64,000 nucleotides of DNA from Rhodoferax ferrireducens (GCA_002083775.1 MTEI01000001.1:1-64000); one strand, 5' to 3'; positions 1-9,896 are shown, numbered from the stretch's first letter. Numbers and translations: made by a program. The notes: generated by a model from the letters alone, not told the origin.

Positions 1-51
1 GCGCCAATGATAGTGCGGATTCCCGTGTGAAAGTAGGTCATCGTCAGGCTC
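1..51 (+). rRNA. rrf: 5S ribosomal RNA, 3' end (partial)
   Basis: The first 51 bases match the conserved 3' third of betaproteobacterial 5S rRNA: a GCGCC..GATAGTG segment, CCCGTGTGAAAGTAGG, and the closing CATCGTCAGGCTC. The rest of the gene, and presumably the whole rRNA operon, lies upstream of the window. A strong intrinsic terminator follows directly, consistent with the end of an rrn operon. Confidence 0.9.
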
Positions 52-802
52 CCAACGCCCTAAACGCCCAGTCTGATGATTGGGCGTTTTTTGCTTTGTG
101 GGTTGCACTATTCACGGCGAATAGCTCGATGATCCAATTGTTTTCCCGTTCACGAATTCTTTCGAGGAATTCATCAACTAGTTTGGTGTTCTGTGCAAGC
201 TGTTTAAACTGGTCAAATCCTGTTTCCAAAAAGACTTGTAGGTCGCCGAGACCTGCCAGTTCTGCCGGGCGCCGCATCATTTTCAGCAAAAGCCGCAATC
301 CCCGTTTCCTGGTCAATTCCGCTAGCTCTTTTCCGATGTGCAAAACTGTTGCCAGCTGCCATTCGCGTTGTGATTTTTGACCAACCATTAGCCAGGCTTC
401 TGAATAACGAAGCACGGGTGACTCAGCAGGTAAGTTTGCCCACTCGGCGGCCATTTGAAGGTCAAGCTCTTCGGTTGCCTCGTGAAGTTCTGCCAACGTC
501 ACAGCCAGTTCTATCACGGGTGCAGGAAACGTCAACTCGATCGCGCCAGCTACCTTGGCAAATTGGGCGTCGCGATGGCTGTAGTCGCGCTCGCTGTACA
601 ACTCTTCGAGGAAAAATCGGGCACATCCGCTAAAGGCGGGCGAGGCGAGCATGTCGCTATAAGTTTTGGCGAAACGCCTGGACTGAAAGTCTTTGATTTC
701 GGACAAGGCACGTCCCAGAGTTTCACTCTGCCCAGCGATTTGCCGTAGCTCAGCCACGCGTGCAATGGCTTGTCGAATTCGTTTTGACGCTTCCATTACC
801 AC
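44..802 (-). CDS. FFLEELY motif protein (conserved, unknown function)
   Basis: A protein of about 250 residues carrying the sequence RFFLEELYSERDY near residues 62-74, the signature of a conserved proteobacterial family of unknown function. It is mostly helical and acidic, with no signal peptide or membrane segment. The longest frame opens at a GTG; an ATG two codons later (796) is an equally plausible start, and neither has a clear ribosome binding site. The last 15 or so codons run through the rrn terminator and into the 5S 3' end, so the C-terminal tail (NAQSSDWAFRALGA) is encoded by terminator DNA and probably is not conserved in the family. It is divergent from the next gene. Confidence 0.75.
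   Translation of the reverse strand: MVMEASKRIRQAIARVAELRQIAGQSETLGRALSEIKDFQSRRFAKTYSDMLASPAFSGCARFFLEELYSERDYSHRDAQFAKVAGAIELTFPAPVIELAVTLAELHEATEELDLQMAAEWANLPAESPVLRYSEAWLMVGQKSQREWQLATVLHIGKELAELTRKRGLRLLLKMMRRPAELAGLGDLQVFLETGFDQFKQLAQNTKLVDEFLERIRERENNWIIELFAVNSATHKAKNAQSSDWAFRALGA
62..92 (+). terminator. rrn operon intrinsic terminator
   Basis: An 8-bp GC-rich stem (AACGCCCA / TGGGCGTT) around a ten-base loop is followed by a run of T. It sits about 10 bases after the 5S 3' end. The convergent gene on the minus strand reads through this hairpin for its last codons. Confidence 0.9.
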
Positions 803-910
803 TGAGTTTAGGACCCAAACAGCAGATTCGCTGTGACAAACACCACAGCTGGATCAACTCTGCCGCAGTTTAGGGCCAATGCACTAGGGAAAACCCGTAT
901 CATTCCGGCC

Positions 911-1630
911 ATGTTTGAAACCCTGTCCCCGTACCGCATTTCTGGCAAGCCCATCTTGGCCGATACCAGAACATCTGCCGAACCTTTTTTGGAAGCAATG
1001 CGGCAACCTGACTTGATGGTGCCGATCCGTTCGCTGGGTGAAAACCATCGTTCCCGTATTGAAGAGCATTTATTGACCTTGAGTGCCCAGGACCGCTACT
1101 TCAGATTCGGCTTTTCTGCCAAGGATGAGCAAGTCAAAGCCTACGTTGCCGGGCTGAATTTTGAACGCGACGAAATTTTTGGCATTTATAACAGTCGCTT
1201 GAAGTTAATTGCGATGGCGCACTTGGCGTATTCCAGTGAAACCCGCGCTTGTGCGTCATCTGAGTTTGGCGTGTCGGTACTGGAGCCCGTGCGCGGGCGC
1301 GGCTACGGCCGGCGTTTGTTTGAGCGCGCGGTGATGCACGCGCGTAACGAAGGTGTGACGGCAATGTATGTTCACGTGCTCAGCGAAAACACGGCCATGC
1401 TCAAGATTGCCAGGCGTGCGGGTGCGACGGTGGTGCGGGACGGTGCGGAGTCTGAGGCGCACCTGAGCTTGACGCCACCCACCTTTCATACCCAGATGAG
1501 TGAAATCATGGAAGAACATTTGGCCTTGGCCAATTACCATTTCAAAGCGCAGGCCAAGCAATTTTGGGACACCTTCAGCCGGATGCAGCAGGCCTGGATA
1601 CCCGTCAAACAAGAAGCTGAAATCGATTGA
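911..1630 (+). CDS. GNAT family N-acetyltransferase
   Basis: The protein has about 239 residues if it starts at the ATG chosen here; a GTG 26 codons upstream (833) is an alternative but would leave only 30 bases for two divergent promoters. The acetyl-CoA binding motif A is clear: VLEPVRGRGYGRRLFERAV, the Q/R-x-x-G-x-G/A loop of GNAT enzymes, followed by the usual strand/helix HVLSENTAMLKIARRAGA. The substrate cannot be deduced. A C-terminal extension of about 50 residues after the GNAT fold is helical. No operon partner is evident. Confidence 0.8.
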   Translation: MFETLSPYRISGKPILADTRTSAEPFLEAMRQPDLMVPIRSLGENHRSRIEEHLLTLSAQDRYFRFGFSAKDEQVKAYVAGLNFERDEIFGIYNSRLKLIAMAHLAYSSETRACASSEFGVSVLEPVRGRGYGRRLFERAVMHARNEGVTAMYVHVLSENTAMLKIARRAGATVVRDGAESEAHLSLTPPTFHTQMSEIMEEHLALANYHFKAQAKQFWDTFSRMQQAWIPVKQEAEID

Positions 1631-1713
1631 TCCAGTCGCATGGTTGTAGGGGCGTAGCGTAATCCGCTATCCTTGGGGCCTGTTTAACAACTGCATGTCC
1701 TGCGTCTCCGGCT

Positions 1714-2580
1714 GTGTCTGACCCCAATCCTGCCCGTATCGAACGGGAAGATACCCGCACTTTCCTCCAGAAAGTTGCTGAATTCATCCATCCTGGCCCG
1801 GACTCCACCGATGAGCTCATTGAGACGCTGGCGGAGGCTGAACATAACCAGCTGATTGGACCTGATTCCCGAAAGATGCTCGAAGGCGTCATCCGCATGG
1901 CGGAGATGACTGCCGGTGATGTGATGGTGCCAACCACCCGGATGGAGATGGTCAACATTGAAGACCCTTACGACGTGATGATGCACGGAGTGATCGACAC
2001 AGCGCATTCACGTTTTCCGGTGTTCGAGGGTGAACGTGAAAACATCATTGGCATCCTGATGGCCAAGGACCTGCTGAAACTGCAGCGTGCGCCAGAGTTC
2101 AACATCCGTGCCTTGCTGCGCCCAGCAGTATTTGTGCCCGAAAGCAAAGGTTTGAACCATTTGCTGCGGGATTTTCAGAGCAACCACAACCATCTGGCCA
2201 TCGTGATCGACGAATTCGGTCGCGTGGCGGGTCTGATCACGATCGAAGATGTGTTGGAACAGATCGTCGGCGAGATAGAAGACGAATTTGACATTGATGA
2301 TGACGAAGGCGATATTTTCGGCTTGGCTGACCGCACCTACCGCGTGAGCGGAGACACGCTGATTGAGCGGGTCGAGAACACCTTTGGGGTGACGTTGGAG
2401 AGCACCGACCCCGATGACGAATTTGAAACCATCGGCGGCCTGATCGCCCATGAAATGGGCCACGTGCCTAAACGTGGCGAACACCATATTCTGGCCGACT
2501 TGGACTTTGCCGTGCTTCATACCAAGGGCGGTGCCGTGAAGTGGTTCAAGGTATCGCCGATCGATCAAGTGTCTGCTTGA
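1714..2580 (+). CDS. corC: HlyC/CorC family CBS-domain protein
   Basis: A soluble protein of 288 residues. A CBS-domain pair occupies roughly residues 60-190 (VMVPTTRMEMV and VIDEFGRVAGLITIEDVLEQIVGEIEDEFD), followed by a C-terminal CorC_HlyC domain. The family associates with Mg2+/Co2+ transport or efflux. The start is GTG; no in-frame ATG lies upstream. It sits 16 bases before lnt. The corC (ybeX)-lnt pairing is widely conserved in proteobacteria and supports both calls. Confidence 0.9.
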   Translation: MSDPNPARIEREDTRTFLQKVAEFIHPGPDSTDELIETLAEAEHNQLIGPDSRKMLEGVIRMAEMTAGDVMVPTTRMEMVNIEDPYDVMMHGVIDTAHSRFPVFEGERENIIGILMAKDLLKLQRAPEFNIRALLRPAVFVPESKGLNHLLRDFQSNHNHLAIVIDEFGRVAGLITIEDVLEQIVGEIEDEFDIDDDEGDIFGLADRTYRVSGDTLIERVENTFGVTLESTDPDDEFETIGGLIAHEMGHVPKRGEHHILADLDFAVLHTKGGAVKWFKVSPIDQVSA

Positions 2581-2596
2581 GCTGACAAGGCAACGC

Positions 2597-4177
2597 TTGT
2601 TTGAACCTGCCCACTCGCGCCCTGCGGCGCTGATGCCGCTGTTGCTGGCTCTTGCCGCCGGCGGGTGCCAGGCCGCCAGCACGGCTTGGCCGTTTGCCAC
2701 GTTGCCCGCGCTGGCCGTTTTGGGCATTGCCCGAGGGCAGCCCGTTTGGTGGCTGCAGTCGCTGTCCATGGCGGTTTTGGTCCTGCTGCTGGTGCGCGCA
2801 ACGTCTGCCCGTCAGGCAGCTTGGCGGGGGTGGCTGTTTGGCTGGGCATGGTTGTCAATGACGTTTGCCTGGCTGTTTACCTCCATGCATACCTATGGCG
2901 GATTGCACGCGGTGTTGGCCGGGTTGGCGGTGCTGTTGCTGGCGGGTGCCTTGGCAGTTTATTACGCCGCAGCTTGTTGGTCTTTTTGGCCTCTAGCCCC
3001 TATGCATAAAGGACTAGCAGCTATTGTTTTCGGTTCCTTGTGGTTGCTCGCCGAGTTAGCCAGGGGCCAGTGGCTGACCGGGTTTGGTTGGGGTGCTGTG
3101 GGGTATGCGCATCTGGATGGCCCTTTGCAGGCACTGCTGGGCTGGGTGGGCATGTACGGCGTCACTTTTGCAGCGGCCTTGCTGGCGGCACTGTTGGCCA
3201 CCGTATTGACTGCGCCGGCTCGGGCCGACAAAGTGATCTCGCTGGGGTTGCTGCTGGCCTTGTTGGGGCTGCCAATGGCTTTGCCTGCGACCGGTGGCAC
3301 GACCCAGGGTGAACTCAGCGTGACCCTGTTGCAGGGCAATATCGCCCAGGAAGAAAAATTTGAGCCCGCCACCGGCGTGCTCAACGCCTTGCAGTGGTAT
3401 GGCGCGCAGTTGCAGGCCAATGACAGTGCCCTCATCATCACCCCTGAGACCGCGATGCCGGTGCTGCCCGAGCAACTGCCCGCGGGCTACTGGCAGGCGC
3501 TGCAAACGCGGTTTGCGCAGGGTGACCAGGCGGCGCTGATCGGCATACCGCTGGGCAGCTTTGCCAGCGGCTACACCAACTCGGTGGTGGGTTTCAAGCC
3601 CGGTCAGGCGGACTTCTGGCGCTATGACAAACACCACCTGGTGCCTTTCGGCGAATTTATTCCACCCATGTTTCGCTGGTTCACCGACCTGATGCACATT
3701 CCGCTGGGCGATTTCAGCCGCGGCGCGCTGCCGCAGCCGACGTTTGACTGGCAAGGCCAGCGTCTGGCGGCCACGGTTTGTTATGAAAACCTGTACAGCA
3801 ACGAATTGGCCACCCAGTTTGTCGATGCCGCCAAGGCCCCCACCATGCTGGTCAACATCAGCAACCTGGGCTGGTTTGGCGAGCACCTGGCCATGGACCA
3901 GCATCTGCAGATTGCCCGCACCCGGTCGCTGGAATTTGACCGGCCCTTCCTGCTGGCCACCAATACCGGGCAAACGGCCATCGTTGATCACCGCGGGCGC
4001 ATCACCCACATCGCCCCGGCGCATACCGCGGTGGCTCTGCATGGCACGGTGCAGGGGCGCACCGGGCTGACGCCTTATGCTGCATGGGTGGCCAGGTTCG
4101 GGCTGTGGCCACTGTGGGGTACGGCGCTGGCGATCGTCTTGGGTGCCGTGCTGATGCGCCGCAAGCGCGTGCGTTGA
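2597..4177 (+). CDS. lnt: apolipoprotein N-acyltransferase
   Basis: Lnt transfers the third acyl chain to the N-terminal cysteine of lipoproteins in the inner membrane. The 526-residue protein has several N-terminal membrane helices (about residues 10-230) and a C-terminal nitrilase-like domain. The expected catalytic triad is visible: Glu284 (ITPETAMP), Lys345 ([12 protein letters not shown]) and Cys395 (ATVCYEN). The start is TTG. Between two membrane segments, residues of about 131-144 ([14 protein letters not shown]) are encoded by a copy of the dispersed palindromic repeat described elsewhere in this annotation, inserted in frame without breaking the gene. Confidence 0.93.
   Translation: MFEPAHSRPAALMPLLLALAAGGCQAASTAWPFATLPALAVLGIARGQPVWWLQSLSMAVLVLLLVRATSARQAAWRGWLFGWAWLSMTFAWLFTSMHTYGGLHAVLAGLAVLLLAGALAVYYAAACWSFWPLAPMHKGLAAIVFGSLWLLAELARGQWLTGFGWGAVGYAHLDGPLQALLGWVGMYGVTFAAALLAALLATVLTAPARADKVISLGLLLALLGLPMALPATGGTTQGELSVTLLQGNIAQEEKFEPATGVLNALQWYGAQLQANDSALIITPETAMPVLPEQLPAGYWQALQTRFAQGDQAALIGIPLGSFASGYTNSVVGFKPGQADFWRYDKHHLVPFGEFIPPMFRWFTDLMHIPLGDFSRGALPQPTFDWQGQRLAATVCYENLYSNELATQFVDAAKAPTMLVNISNLGWFGEHLAMDQHLQIARTRSLEFDRPFLLATNTGQTAIVDHRGRITHIAPAHTAVALHGTVQGRTGLTPYAAWVARFGLWPLWGTALAIVLGAVLMRRKRVR
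2989..3026 (-). repeat. dispersed palindromic element, copy 1, inside lnt
   Basis: The sequence runs GCCTCTAGCCCC..TATGCATAAAGGACTAGCAGCTATTG. It has the family pattern: a GCCTCTAG end, an inverted CCCTTA/AAGGG core and an AGCTATT end. Orientation is defined as plus when the AGCTA end comes first; this copy is reversed. It is translated in frame as [12 protein letters not shown]. Confidence 0.85.
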
Positions 4178-4350
4178 TAGCGGGTGGCTCACACGGTTTT
4201 TGTGTGGTTTCTTTCCATCAGGGGTTTGGCTTGGCGCCCGGCAACAGCTGCTGCAGCCTGTCACGAGCCCGTAAAATCCGCCGATGGCGTGTGAACCGTG
4301 GTGCGCCCTTTACCAACTTCAGGCGCCTGTCAGACCGGCGCCACTCACTT

Positions 4351-5373
4351 ATGTTGACCTTCCAGCAAATCATTTTGAAACTGCAGTCGTATTGGGACGC
4401 CCAAGGCTGTGCATTGTTGCAGCCGTATGACATGGAAGTTGGCGCGGGTACATCGCATACAGCTACATTTTTAAGAGCGCTTGGGCCGGAGCCATGGAAG
4501 GCCGCCTACGTACAACCCAGCCGCCGCCCGAAGGATGGGCGTTACGGCGAGAACCCGAACCGCCTGCAGCACTACTACCAATACCAGGTGGTGTTGAAGC
4601 CCGCCCCCAGCAATATCCTGGAGCTGTACCTGGGCTCGCTCGAAGCGTTGGGCTTTGATTTAAAGAAAAACGACATCCGTTTTGTCGAAGACGATTGGGA
4701 AAACCCCACGCTCGGTGCCTGGGGCCTGGGGTGGGAAGTCTGGCTCAACGGCATGGAAGTGACCCAGTTCACTTATTTCCAGCAGGTCGGCGGCATCGAT
4801 TGCAAACCCATCACCGGCGAGATCACCTACGGGCTGGAGCGCCTGGCCATGTATTTGCAGGGGGTGGACAACGTCTACAACCTGACCTGGACCACCGCTG
4901 CCGACGGCAAGACGCTCAGCTATGGCGACGTGTACAAACAAAACGAGGTGGAGCAGTCCACCTACAACTTTGAGCACAGCGACGCTGAGTTTTTGTTCAC
5001 CGCCTTCACCGCGCATGAAAAGCAGGCCAAACACCTGATGGACGTGCAACTGGCGCTGCCTGCCTACGAGCAGGTCTTGAAGTGCGCCCACAGCTTCAAC
5101 CTGCTGGACGCGCGTGGCGCCATCAGCGTGACCGAGCGCGCCGCTTACATTGGCCGCATCCGCAACCTGGCCCGTGGGGTAGCGCAAAGTTACCGCGACA
5201 GCCGTGCCCGCCTGGGCTACCCGATGGCCAGCAGCCAGATTGCCGCGTTGGTACTCGGCAACGAAGGCATCGACGCAGTGGTGGACGCGGCACGCCAAGC
5301 CGAGCTTCGGCGCGACGCGCTGAGCAGCGCCTTGCCCGTGAACCCTCAAGAGAGTAAGAAGGTGAAAGTGTGA
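4351..5373 (+). CDS. glyQ: glycine--tRNA ligase alpha subunit
   Basis: This is the catalytic alpha subunit of the tetrameric (alpha2beta2) bacterial glycyl-tRNA synthetase. The reading frame is open further upstream, but the family start [20 protein letters not shown] fixes the ATG used here. Family hallmarks include the [11 protein letters not shown] and [20 protein letters not shown] class II segments and [18 protein letters not shown]. At 340 residues it is a little longer than E. coli GlyQ because of a C-terminal tail. It overlaps glyS by four bases (GTGA), implying translational coupling. The 173 bases before it hold no recognised site. Confidence 0.95.
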   Translation: MLTFQQIILKLQSYWDAQGCALLQPYDMEVGAGTSHTATFLRALGPEPWKAAYVQPSRRPKDGRYGENPNRLQHYYQYQVVLKPAPSNILELYLGSLEALGFDLKKNDIRFVEDDWENPTLGAWGLGWEVWLNGMEVTQFTYFQQVGGIDCKPITGEITYGLERLAMYLQGVDNVYNLTWTTAADGKTLSYGDVYKQNEVEQSTYNFEHSDAEFLFTAFTAHEKQAKHLMDVQLALPAYEQVLKCAHSFNLLDARGAISVTERAAYIGRIRNLARGVAQSYRDSRARLGYPMASSQIAALVLGNEGIDAVVDAARQAELRRDALSSALPVNPQESKKVKV

Positions 5374-7526
5374 GAAACCTCCTCGTTGAATTGTTTGTGG
5401 AAGAACTGCCGCCCAAGGCGCTCAAGAAGCTCGGTGAAGCCTTTGCCAGCCAGCTGACCGAGCAACTGCGCGGCCTGGGCCTGGCCAGTGCCGACTCGGT
5501 GACCACCGCATTCGCCTCGCCGCGTCGTCTGGGCGCACACGTCACCCATGTGGCAGCCAAAGCGGCTGACAAGGCGCTGCAGCAAAAGCTGATGCCGGTG
5601 AGTGTGGGTCTCGATGTCAACGGCCTGGCCACGCCTGCGCTGCTCAAAAAGTTGCAGGCACTCGGCGCCGATGTGTCCGACCCGGTGTTTGCCGTGGCGG
5701 CGCTGCGCAAAGCGCCGGACGGCAAGGCTGAGGCGCTGTTTTATGACAGCCTGGTCAGCGGTGCCACGCTGGATGTGGGCCTGCAGCAGGCGCTGGACGT
5801 GGCGCTGGCCAAGCTGCCCATCCCCAAGGTGATGAGTTACCAGCTGGAGGCAGATTGCGAACTGCCCGGTTGGAGCAGCGTGAATTTTGTACGCCCGGCG
5901 CATGGCCTGGTGGCTTTGCATGGCGACACCGTGGTGCCGGTCAAGGTGCTGGGCCTCACGGCAGGCAACACCACACAGGGCCACCGGTTTGAAGCCGCCA
6001 AATCGCCGGTGGTGCTGGCCAATGCCGACAGTTACGCCCAGACCTTGCTCGATGACGGTGCCGTGATGGCCAGTTTTGCAGACCGCCGCGCCGACATCGT
6101 TCAACAGCTCAATCAGGCTGCAGCCCTTATAGGACATGGGGTAAGCGCTATTGAAGATGAAGAATTGTTGGATGAGGTGACGGCTCTGGTCGAGCGCCCG
6201 AATGTGCTGGTGTGTGAGTTTGAGCCGCAGTTTCTGGCGGTACCGCAAGAGTGCCTGATCCTGACCATGAAGGCCAACCAGAAGTACTTTCCGCTGCTCG
6301 ATGCGCAGGGAAAACTCACCAACCAGTTTTTGGTGGTCAGCAACATCAGCCCGGCGGACGCCAGCGCGGTGGTGGGGGGCAACGAGCGGGTGGTGCGCCC
6401 GCGCCTGGCGGATGCCAAGTTTTTCTATGACCAGGACCGCAAGAAATCGCTGGCCGCACGCGTGGCCGGGCTCGACAAAGTGGTGTATCACAACAAACTC
6501 GGCACCCAGGGCGAGCGCATGGGCCGTGTGTGTGACACAGCGCGCGCCGTTGCCGAACTGCTGGAGCCCGCCAGCCCGGCAGCCGAGGCAGGCGCGTTGG
6601 TGCGCCAGGCCGACATGGCCGCGCGCCTGGCCAAAACCGATTTGCTGACCGACATGGTCGGCGAGTTCCCTGAGCTGCAAGGCATCATGGGTGGTTATTA
6701 CGCGCTCAACGACGGCTTGAGCCTGGAGGTGGCGCAAGCCATTGAAGACCACTACAAGCCGCGTTTTGCGGGTGATGCGTTGCCGCGCAACCTGACCGGG
6801 GTGGTGGTGGCGCTGGCCGACAAGCTGGAAACGCTGGTGGGCCTGTTTGGCATCGGCAACCTGCCCACGGGCGACAAAGACCCGTTTGCGCTGCGCCGCC
6901 ATGCGCTGGGCGTGATCCGCATGCTGGTCGAGAAAGACCTGCCGCTGAGCCTGAAGGATCTGCTGGCCGCTGCCACCCCGGTGTTTGGCGACAAGATCGT
7001 GGACGCCAGCGCGGCGTTGACGGACTTCATTTTTGAGCGCCTGGCCGGTTCGCTGCGTGAGCAGGGTTACAGCGCGCTGGAGGTGGACGCGGTGCTGGCT
7101 CTCAAGCCGCAGCGCCTGGGTGATGTGCCCAAACGCCTGGCAGCGGTGCGTGCCTTTACCGCCCTGCCAGAAGCCCCGGCGCTGGCTGCCGCCAACAAAC
7201 GTATCAGCAACATCTTGAAAAAAGCTGACGCCGCCGCAGTGGCTGATGCCCATGTGAGTGAACTGCTGTTGCAGGAACCCGCCGAAATCGCGCTTTACGC
7301 TGCCATGCAAGACATCACCCCACGCGCCCAGGCGCAGTTTGTGGCCGGTGACTACGCCGCATCCTTGCAAACCCTGGCCGCTTTGCGTCTGCCGGTGGAC
7401 GCGTTTTTTGAAGATGTGATGGTCAACGCCGAGGCGCTGGACCTGCGCCTGAACCGCCTGGGCTTGCTGAAAACGCTGCACCTGGCGATGAACCAGGTGG
7501 CTGATCTGTCGCGCCTGGCGGCCTGA
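5370..7526 (+). CDS. glyS: glycine--tRNA ligase beta subunit
   Basis: The beta subunit carries the tRNA-binding part of tetrameric glycyl-tRNA synthetase. At 718 residues it spans the full family length, from the N-terminal [14 protein letters not shown] signature to the C-terminal DALR-type anticodon domain ([21 protein letters not shown]). The start is a GTG overlapping the glyQ stop. A degenerate copy of the dispersed palindromic repeat is read in frame near residues 249-262 ([14 protein letters not shown]), in the middle part of the protein. Confidence 0.95.
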   Translation: MRNLLVELFVEELPPKALKKLGEAFASQLTEQLRGLGLASADSVTTAFASPRRLGAHVTHVAAKAADKALQQKLMPVSVGLDVNGLATPALLKKLQALGADVSDPVFAVAALRKAPDGKAEALFYDSLVSGATLDVGLQQALDVALAKLPIPKVMSYQLEADCELPGWSSVNFVRPAHGLVALHGDTVVPVKVLGLTAGNTTQGHRFEAAKSPVVLANADSYAQTLLDDGAVMASFADRRADIVQQLNQAAALIGHGVSAIEDEELLDEVTALVERPNVLVCEFEPQFLAVPQECLILTMKANQKYFPLLDAQGKLTNQFLVVSNISPADASAVVGGNERVVRPRLADAKFFYDQDRKKSLAARVAGLDKVVYHNKLGTQGERMGRVCDTARAVAELLEPASPAAEAGALVRQADMAARLAKTDLLTDMVGEFPELQGIMGGYYALNDGLSLEVAQAIEDHYKPRFAGDALPRNLTGVVVALADKLETLVGLFGIGNLPTGDKDPFALRRHALGVIRMLVEKDLPLSLKDLLAAATPVFGDKIVDASAALTDFIFERLAGSLREQGYSALEVDAVLALKPQRLGDVPKRLAAVRAFTALPEAPALAAANKRISNILKKADAAAVADAHVSELLLQEPAEIALYAAMQDITPRAQAQFVAGDYAASLQTLAALRLPVDAFFEDVMVNAEALDLRLNRLGLLKTLHLAMNQVADLSRLAA
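6114..6153 (-). repeat. dispersed palindromic element, copy 2, inside glyS
   Basis: The most diverged intragenic copy: CAGGCTGCAGCCCTTATAGG..CATGGGGTAAGCGCTATTG. The GCCCTTAT half and the GCTATT end are intact but the inner stem has mismatches. It is in reverse orientation and is translated in the same frame as the other reversed intragenic copies ([12 protein letters not shown]). Confidence 0.6.
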
Positions 7527-7549
7527 CCCCAACCCGACGAGCACACGAC

Positions 7550-8119
7550 ATGGCCCCCTTGAAACTGGTGATTCTGGACCGCGATGGCACCATCAACGTC
7601 GACAGCCTGGACTACATCAAGTCCGCCGACGAATGGCAGGCGCTGCCTGGCGCGCTGGAAGCCATTGCCCGGCTCAACCACGCGGGCTGGCATGTGGTGG
7701 TGGCCAGCAACCAGTCGGGCCTGGGGCGCGGGCTGTTCGAGGTGTCGGAACTCAACGACATCCACGCCAAGATGTACCAGCAGCTGGCGGATGTGGGTGG
7801 GCGCATTGATGCGGTGTTTTACTGCCCACACGCGCCAGGGGACGCCTGCCAATGCCGCAAACCGGCCTCGGGCTTGTTTGAGCAGATTGGCGAGCGCTAC
7901 GGCATTCACCTGAAAGGCGTGCCTGCCGTTGGCGACTCGGCGCGCGACCTGGTGGCTGCGGCGGCGGTGGGCTGCGAGCCGCACCTGGTGCTCACTGGCA
8001 AAGGCGAGGCTTACCGCGGCTGCAGCCTGCCCGACACCTTTCCGCCACAAACCCAGGTGCATGCCGATCTGGCCGCGTTTGTCGAAGACCTGTTGGCCCG
8101 TGAGACCGAGGTCAACTGA
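7550..8119 (+). CDS. gmhB: D-glycero-beta-D-manno-heptose 1,7-bisphosphate 7-phosphatase
   Basis: A HAD-superfamily phosphatase of the ADP-heptose (LPS core) pathway. The nucleophile motif is VILDRDGTIN, with Asp10 and Asp12; SNQSGLGRGLF is motif II, and the zinc-binding loop CPHAPGDACQCRKP typical of GmhB is present. Length (189 residues) fits the family. It lies 23 bases after glyS and before plsC; the glyQ-glyS-gmhB-plsC order is common in betaproteobacteria. Confidence 0.92.
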   Translation: MAPLKLVILDRDGTINVDSLDYIKSADEWQALPGALEAIARLNHAGWHVVVASNQSGLGRGLFEVSELNDIHAKMYQQLADVGGRIDAVFYCPHAPGDACQCRKPASGLFEQIGERYGIHLKGVPAVGDSARDLVAAAAVGCEPHLVLTGKGEAYRGCSLPDTFPPQTQVHADLAAFVEDLLARETEVN

Positions 8120-8165
8120 TGCGGCTTCCAGGCGCTATGGGTCAGGCGCGCATTTTTATTAAATC

Positions 8166-8203
8166 AATAGCTAGGAGCCCTTTCTACATAAGGGCTAGAG
8201 GCC
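8166..8203 (+). repeat. dispersed palindromic element, copy 3, gmhB-plsC gap
   Basis: AATAGCTAGGAGCCCTTTCT..ACATAAGGGCTAGAGGCC. It is an almost perfect hairpin (AGCCCTT / AAGGGCT). It fills most of the gap before plsC, and its AGAGG end lies about 15 bases upstream of the plsC ATG, so it may influence translation initiation. Confidence 0.9.
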
Positions 8204-8213
8204 TAAAAGGCAT

Positions 8214-8951
8214 ATGACAACCTGGCTGCGTTCGGTGCTGCACTTGCTGTGGATGGCGGTCACCGTCATCCCCTGGACGCTGGCGGTGCTGCTGGTGTCG
8301 GTGTTTGCCTCGCGCACCACCACCTGGTGGGTGGCGGTGAACTGGTTTCGGGTGGTGATGTGGGGCACGCGGCATATTCTGGGCGTGCGCATGGAAGTGC
8401 AGGGCCAAGACAACCTGCCACTGGGCAAGAGCAGCGCGGCGGTGCTGCTGGCCAAACACCAGTCGACGCTGGAAACGCTCTGGCTGCCCACCCTCATGTC
8501 GCACCCGCTGGCCTTTGTGTTCAAACGTGAGCTGCTCAGCATTCCGTTTTTTGGCTGGTCGATGGCGCGCCTCGACATGATCCGCATCGACCGCGAGTCG
8601 CGCACGGTGGCCATGAAACACGTCATCGACCAGGGCAAGCGCCTGCTGGCCCAGGGCAACTGGGTCATCATGTTCCCGGAAGGCACGCGTATCCCGCGCG
8701 GCGAGGCGGGCACCTACCAGACGGCCGGCACGCGTCTGGCGGTGGAAAGTGGTGCGCCAGTGGTGCCGATCGCGGTGGCCACCGCGCGCTGCTGGCCCAA
8801 GGAAGGTTTTGTCAAGCACGCGGGTGTGGTGCGCGTGTCGATTGGCCCGCTGATGGAAAGTACCGGGCGCGACCCCAAAGCGTTGATGCGCGAAGCCCAG
8901 GCCTGGATCGAGGCCGAGATGCGCCGCATCGACCCTGAAGCCTACCGTTGA
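8214..8951 (+). CDS. plsC: 1-acyl-sn-glycerol-3-phosphate acyltransferase
   Basis: Converts lysophosphatidate to phosphatidate at the inner membrane. The 245-residue protein has an N-terminal membrane segment (about residues 10-30). The PlsC motifs are present: His82 with KHQSTLETLW (the H-x4-D/E type acyltransferase motif), then FPEGTRIPRGE as the phosphate-binding block III and VPIAVATARCWP. Its start follows a copy of the dispersed repeat. It is probably co-transcribed with gmhB and the gene downstream. Confidence 0.92.
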   Translation: MTTWLRSVLHLLWMAVTVIPWTLAVLLVSVFASRTTTWWVAVNWFRVVMWGTRHILGVRMEVQGQDNLPLGKSSAAVLLAKHQSTLETLWLPTLMSHPLAFVFKRELLSIPFFGWSMARLDMIRIDRESRTVAMKHVIDQGKRLLAQGNWVIMFPEGTRIPRGEAGTYQTAGTRLAVESGAPVVPIAVATARCWPKEGFVKHAGVVRVSIGPLMESTGRDPKALMREAQAWIEAEMRRIDPEAYR

Positions 8952-8972
8952 CGCCGGGGCAGGTTGACAGAC

Positions 8973-9878
8973 ATGTTTCCATTGTTGCGCTTCACGCGCG
9001 ATCTTTTTGAGCCAAATCGGCCTCTAGCCCTTATTGATCATGGGCAAGTAGCTCCTGAAAAAGAAGCGGACTTTGCCCATCCACAAGCCAGCCGCGAGGT
9101 GCTGCTGGGCCAGACGCGGGTGGCGTATCTCTTCAATCGGGGGCAGCGGCGCAGCATCGGTTTCAGCGTCGGACCAGATGGCCTGGCGGTGCGCGCGCCC
9201 AAGTGGGTCACGCTACGCGATGTGGATGCCGCGCTGCAAACCAAGGCCGACTGGATTTTGCGCAAGTTGCAGGAAAGCCGCGAGCGCCACGCCAAGCTGG
9301 CTGCCCAGGTGATCGTCTGGCAAGACGGTGCCACCATGCCCTTTTTGGGGCAGATCCTGACCGTGCGGCTGGACCCCGAGCACCGCTTTGGCGCAGGCGG
9401 TGCCGCCCTTTTCTGTGTGGGGGAGGGCGCTGGGGCAAGCGAGGTCAATGTCAGCAGCGTGGCTGGCTTGTCAGCGCCTGGGTTGGCGTTGGAACTGCGC
9501 GTCAGCCTGCCGCACCATGCCAGCGCCCAGCAGATTCGTGACAGCGTGCAGGCTTGGCTGATGCGTCAGGCCAAATCGCTATTCCAGCAGCGGCTGGACC
9601 ACTATGCCCCGCTGGTGGGTGTGCAGTGGAAAAAACTCAGCCTGAGCAATGCCGGCACACGCTGGGGCAGTGCCAAGAACGATGGCAGCATCCGGCTGAA
9701 CTGGCGGCTGGTGTTTTTCAGGTTGTCGGTGCTGGACTACGTGGTGGCGCATGAGCTCAGCCACCTGCGGGTGATGGACCACAGCCCGCGCTTCTGGGAC
9801 ACGGTGCGCGCCGTGGTGCCAGACTATGCCGTGCAGCGCGCGCAACTCAAAAGCGAGCTGGTGCCCAAGTGGGATTGA
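8973..9878 (+). CDS. YgjP-family putative zinc metalloprotease/hydrolase
   Basis: A DUF45/YgjP-like protein related to SprT/M48 metallopeptidases. The zinc motif is YVVAHELSHLRVMDHSPRFW near the C-terminus, preceded by the family signature TRWGSAKNDGSIRLNWRL. The ATG used here has GGCAGG upstream at reasonable spacing; a TTG three codons earlier is possible. Residues of about 15-30 (NRPLALIDHGQVAPE) come from an in-frame copy of the dispersed repeat, so the N-terminal segment is atypical. A proteolytic substrate is not known for the family. Confidence 0.85.
   Translation: MFPLLRFTRDLFEPNRPLALIDHGQVAPEKEADFAHPQASREVLLGQTRVAYLFNRGQRRSIGFSVGPDGLAVRAPKWVTLRDVDAALQTKADWILRKLQESRERHAKLAAQVIVWQDGATMPFLGQILTVRLDPEHRFGAGGAALFCVGEGAGASEVNVSSVAGLSAPGLALELRVSLPHHASAQQIRDSVQAWLMRQAKSLFQQRLDHYAPLVGVQWKKLSLSNAGTRWGSAKNDGSIRLNWRLVFFRLSVLDYVVAHELSHLRVMDHSPRFWDTVRAVVPDYAVQRAQLKSELVPKWD
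9016..9056 (-). repeat. dispersed palindromic element, copy 4, inside the YgjP-family gene
   Basis: AATCGGCCTCTAGCCCTTAT..TGATCATGGGCAAGTAGCTCC. It is in reverse orientation and is read in the common frame as RPLALIDHGQVAPE. It lies within the first 30 codons, upstream of the conserved domain. Confidence 0.9.
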
Positions 9879-9896
9879 CGCGCCGCTGAGAGAGGT

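Noticed and set aside
5346-7544. 732-codon open frame on minus, opposite glyS
   Set aside because: Antisense shadow of glyS, Gln/His/Arg-rich, no ribosome binding site or motif.
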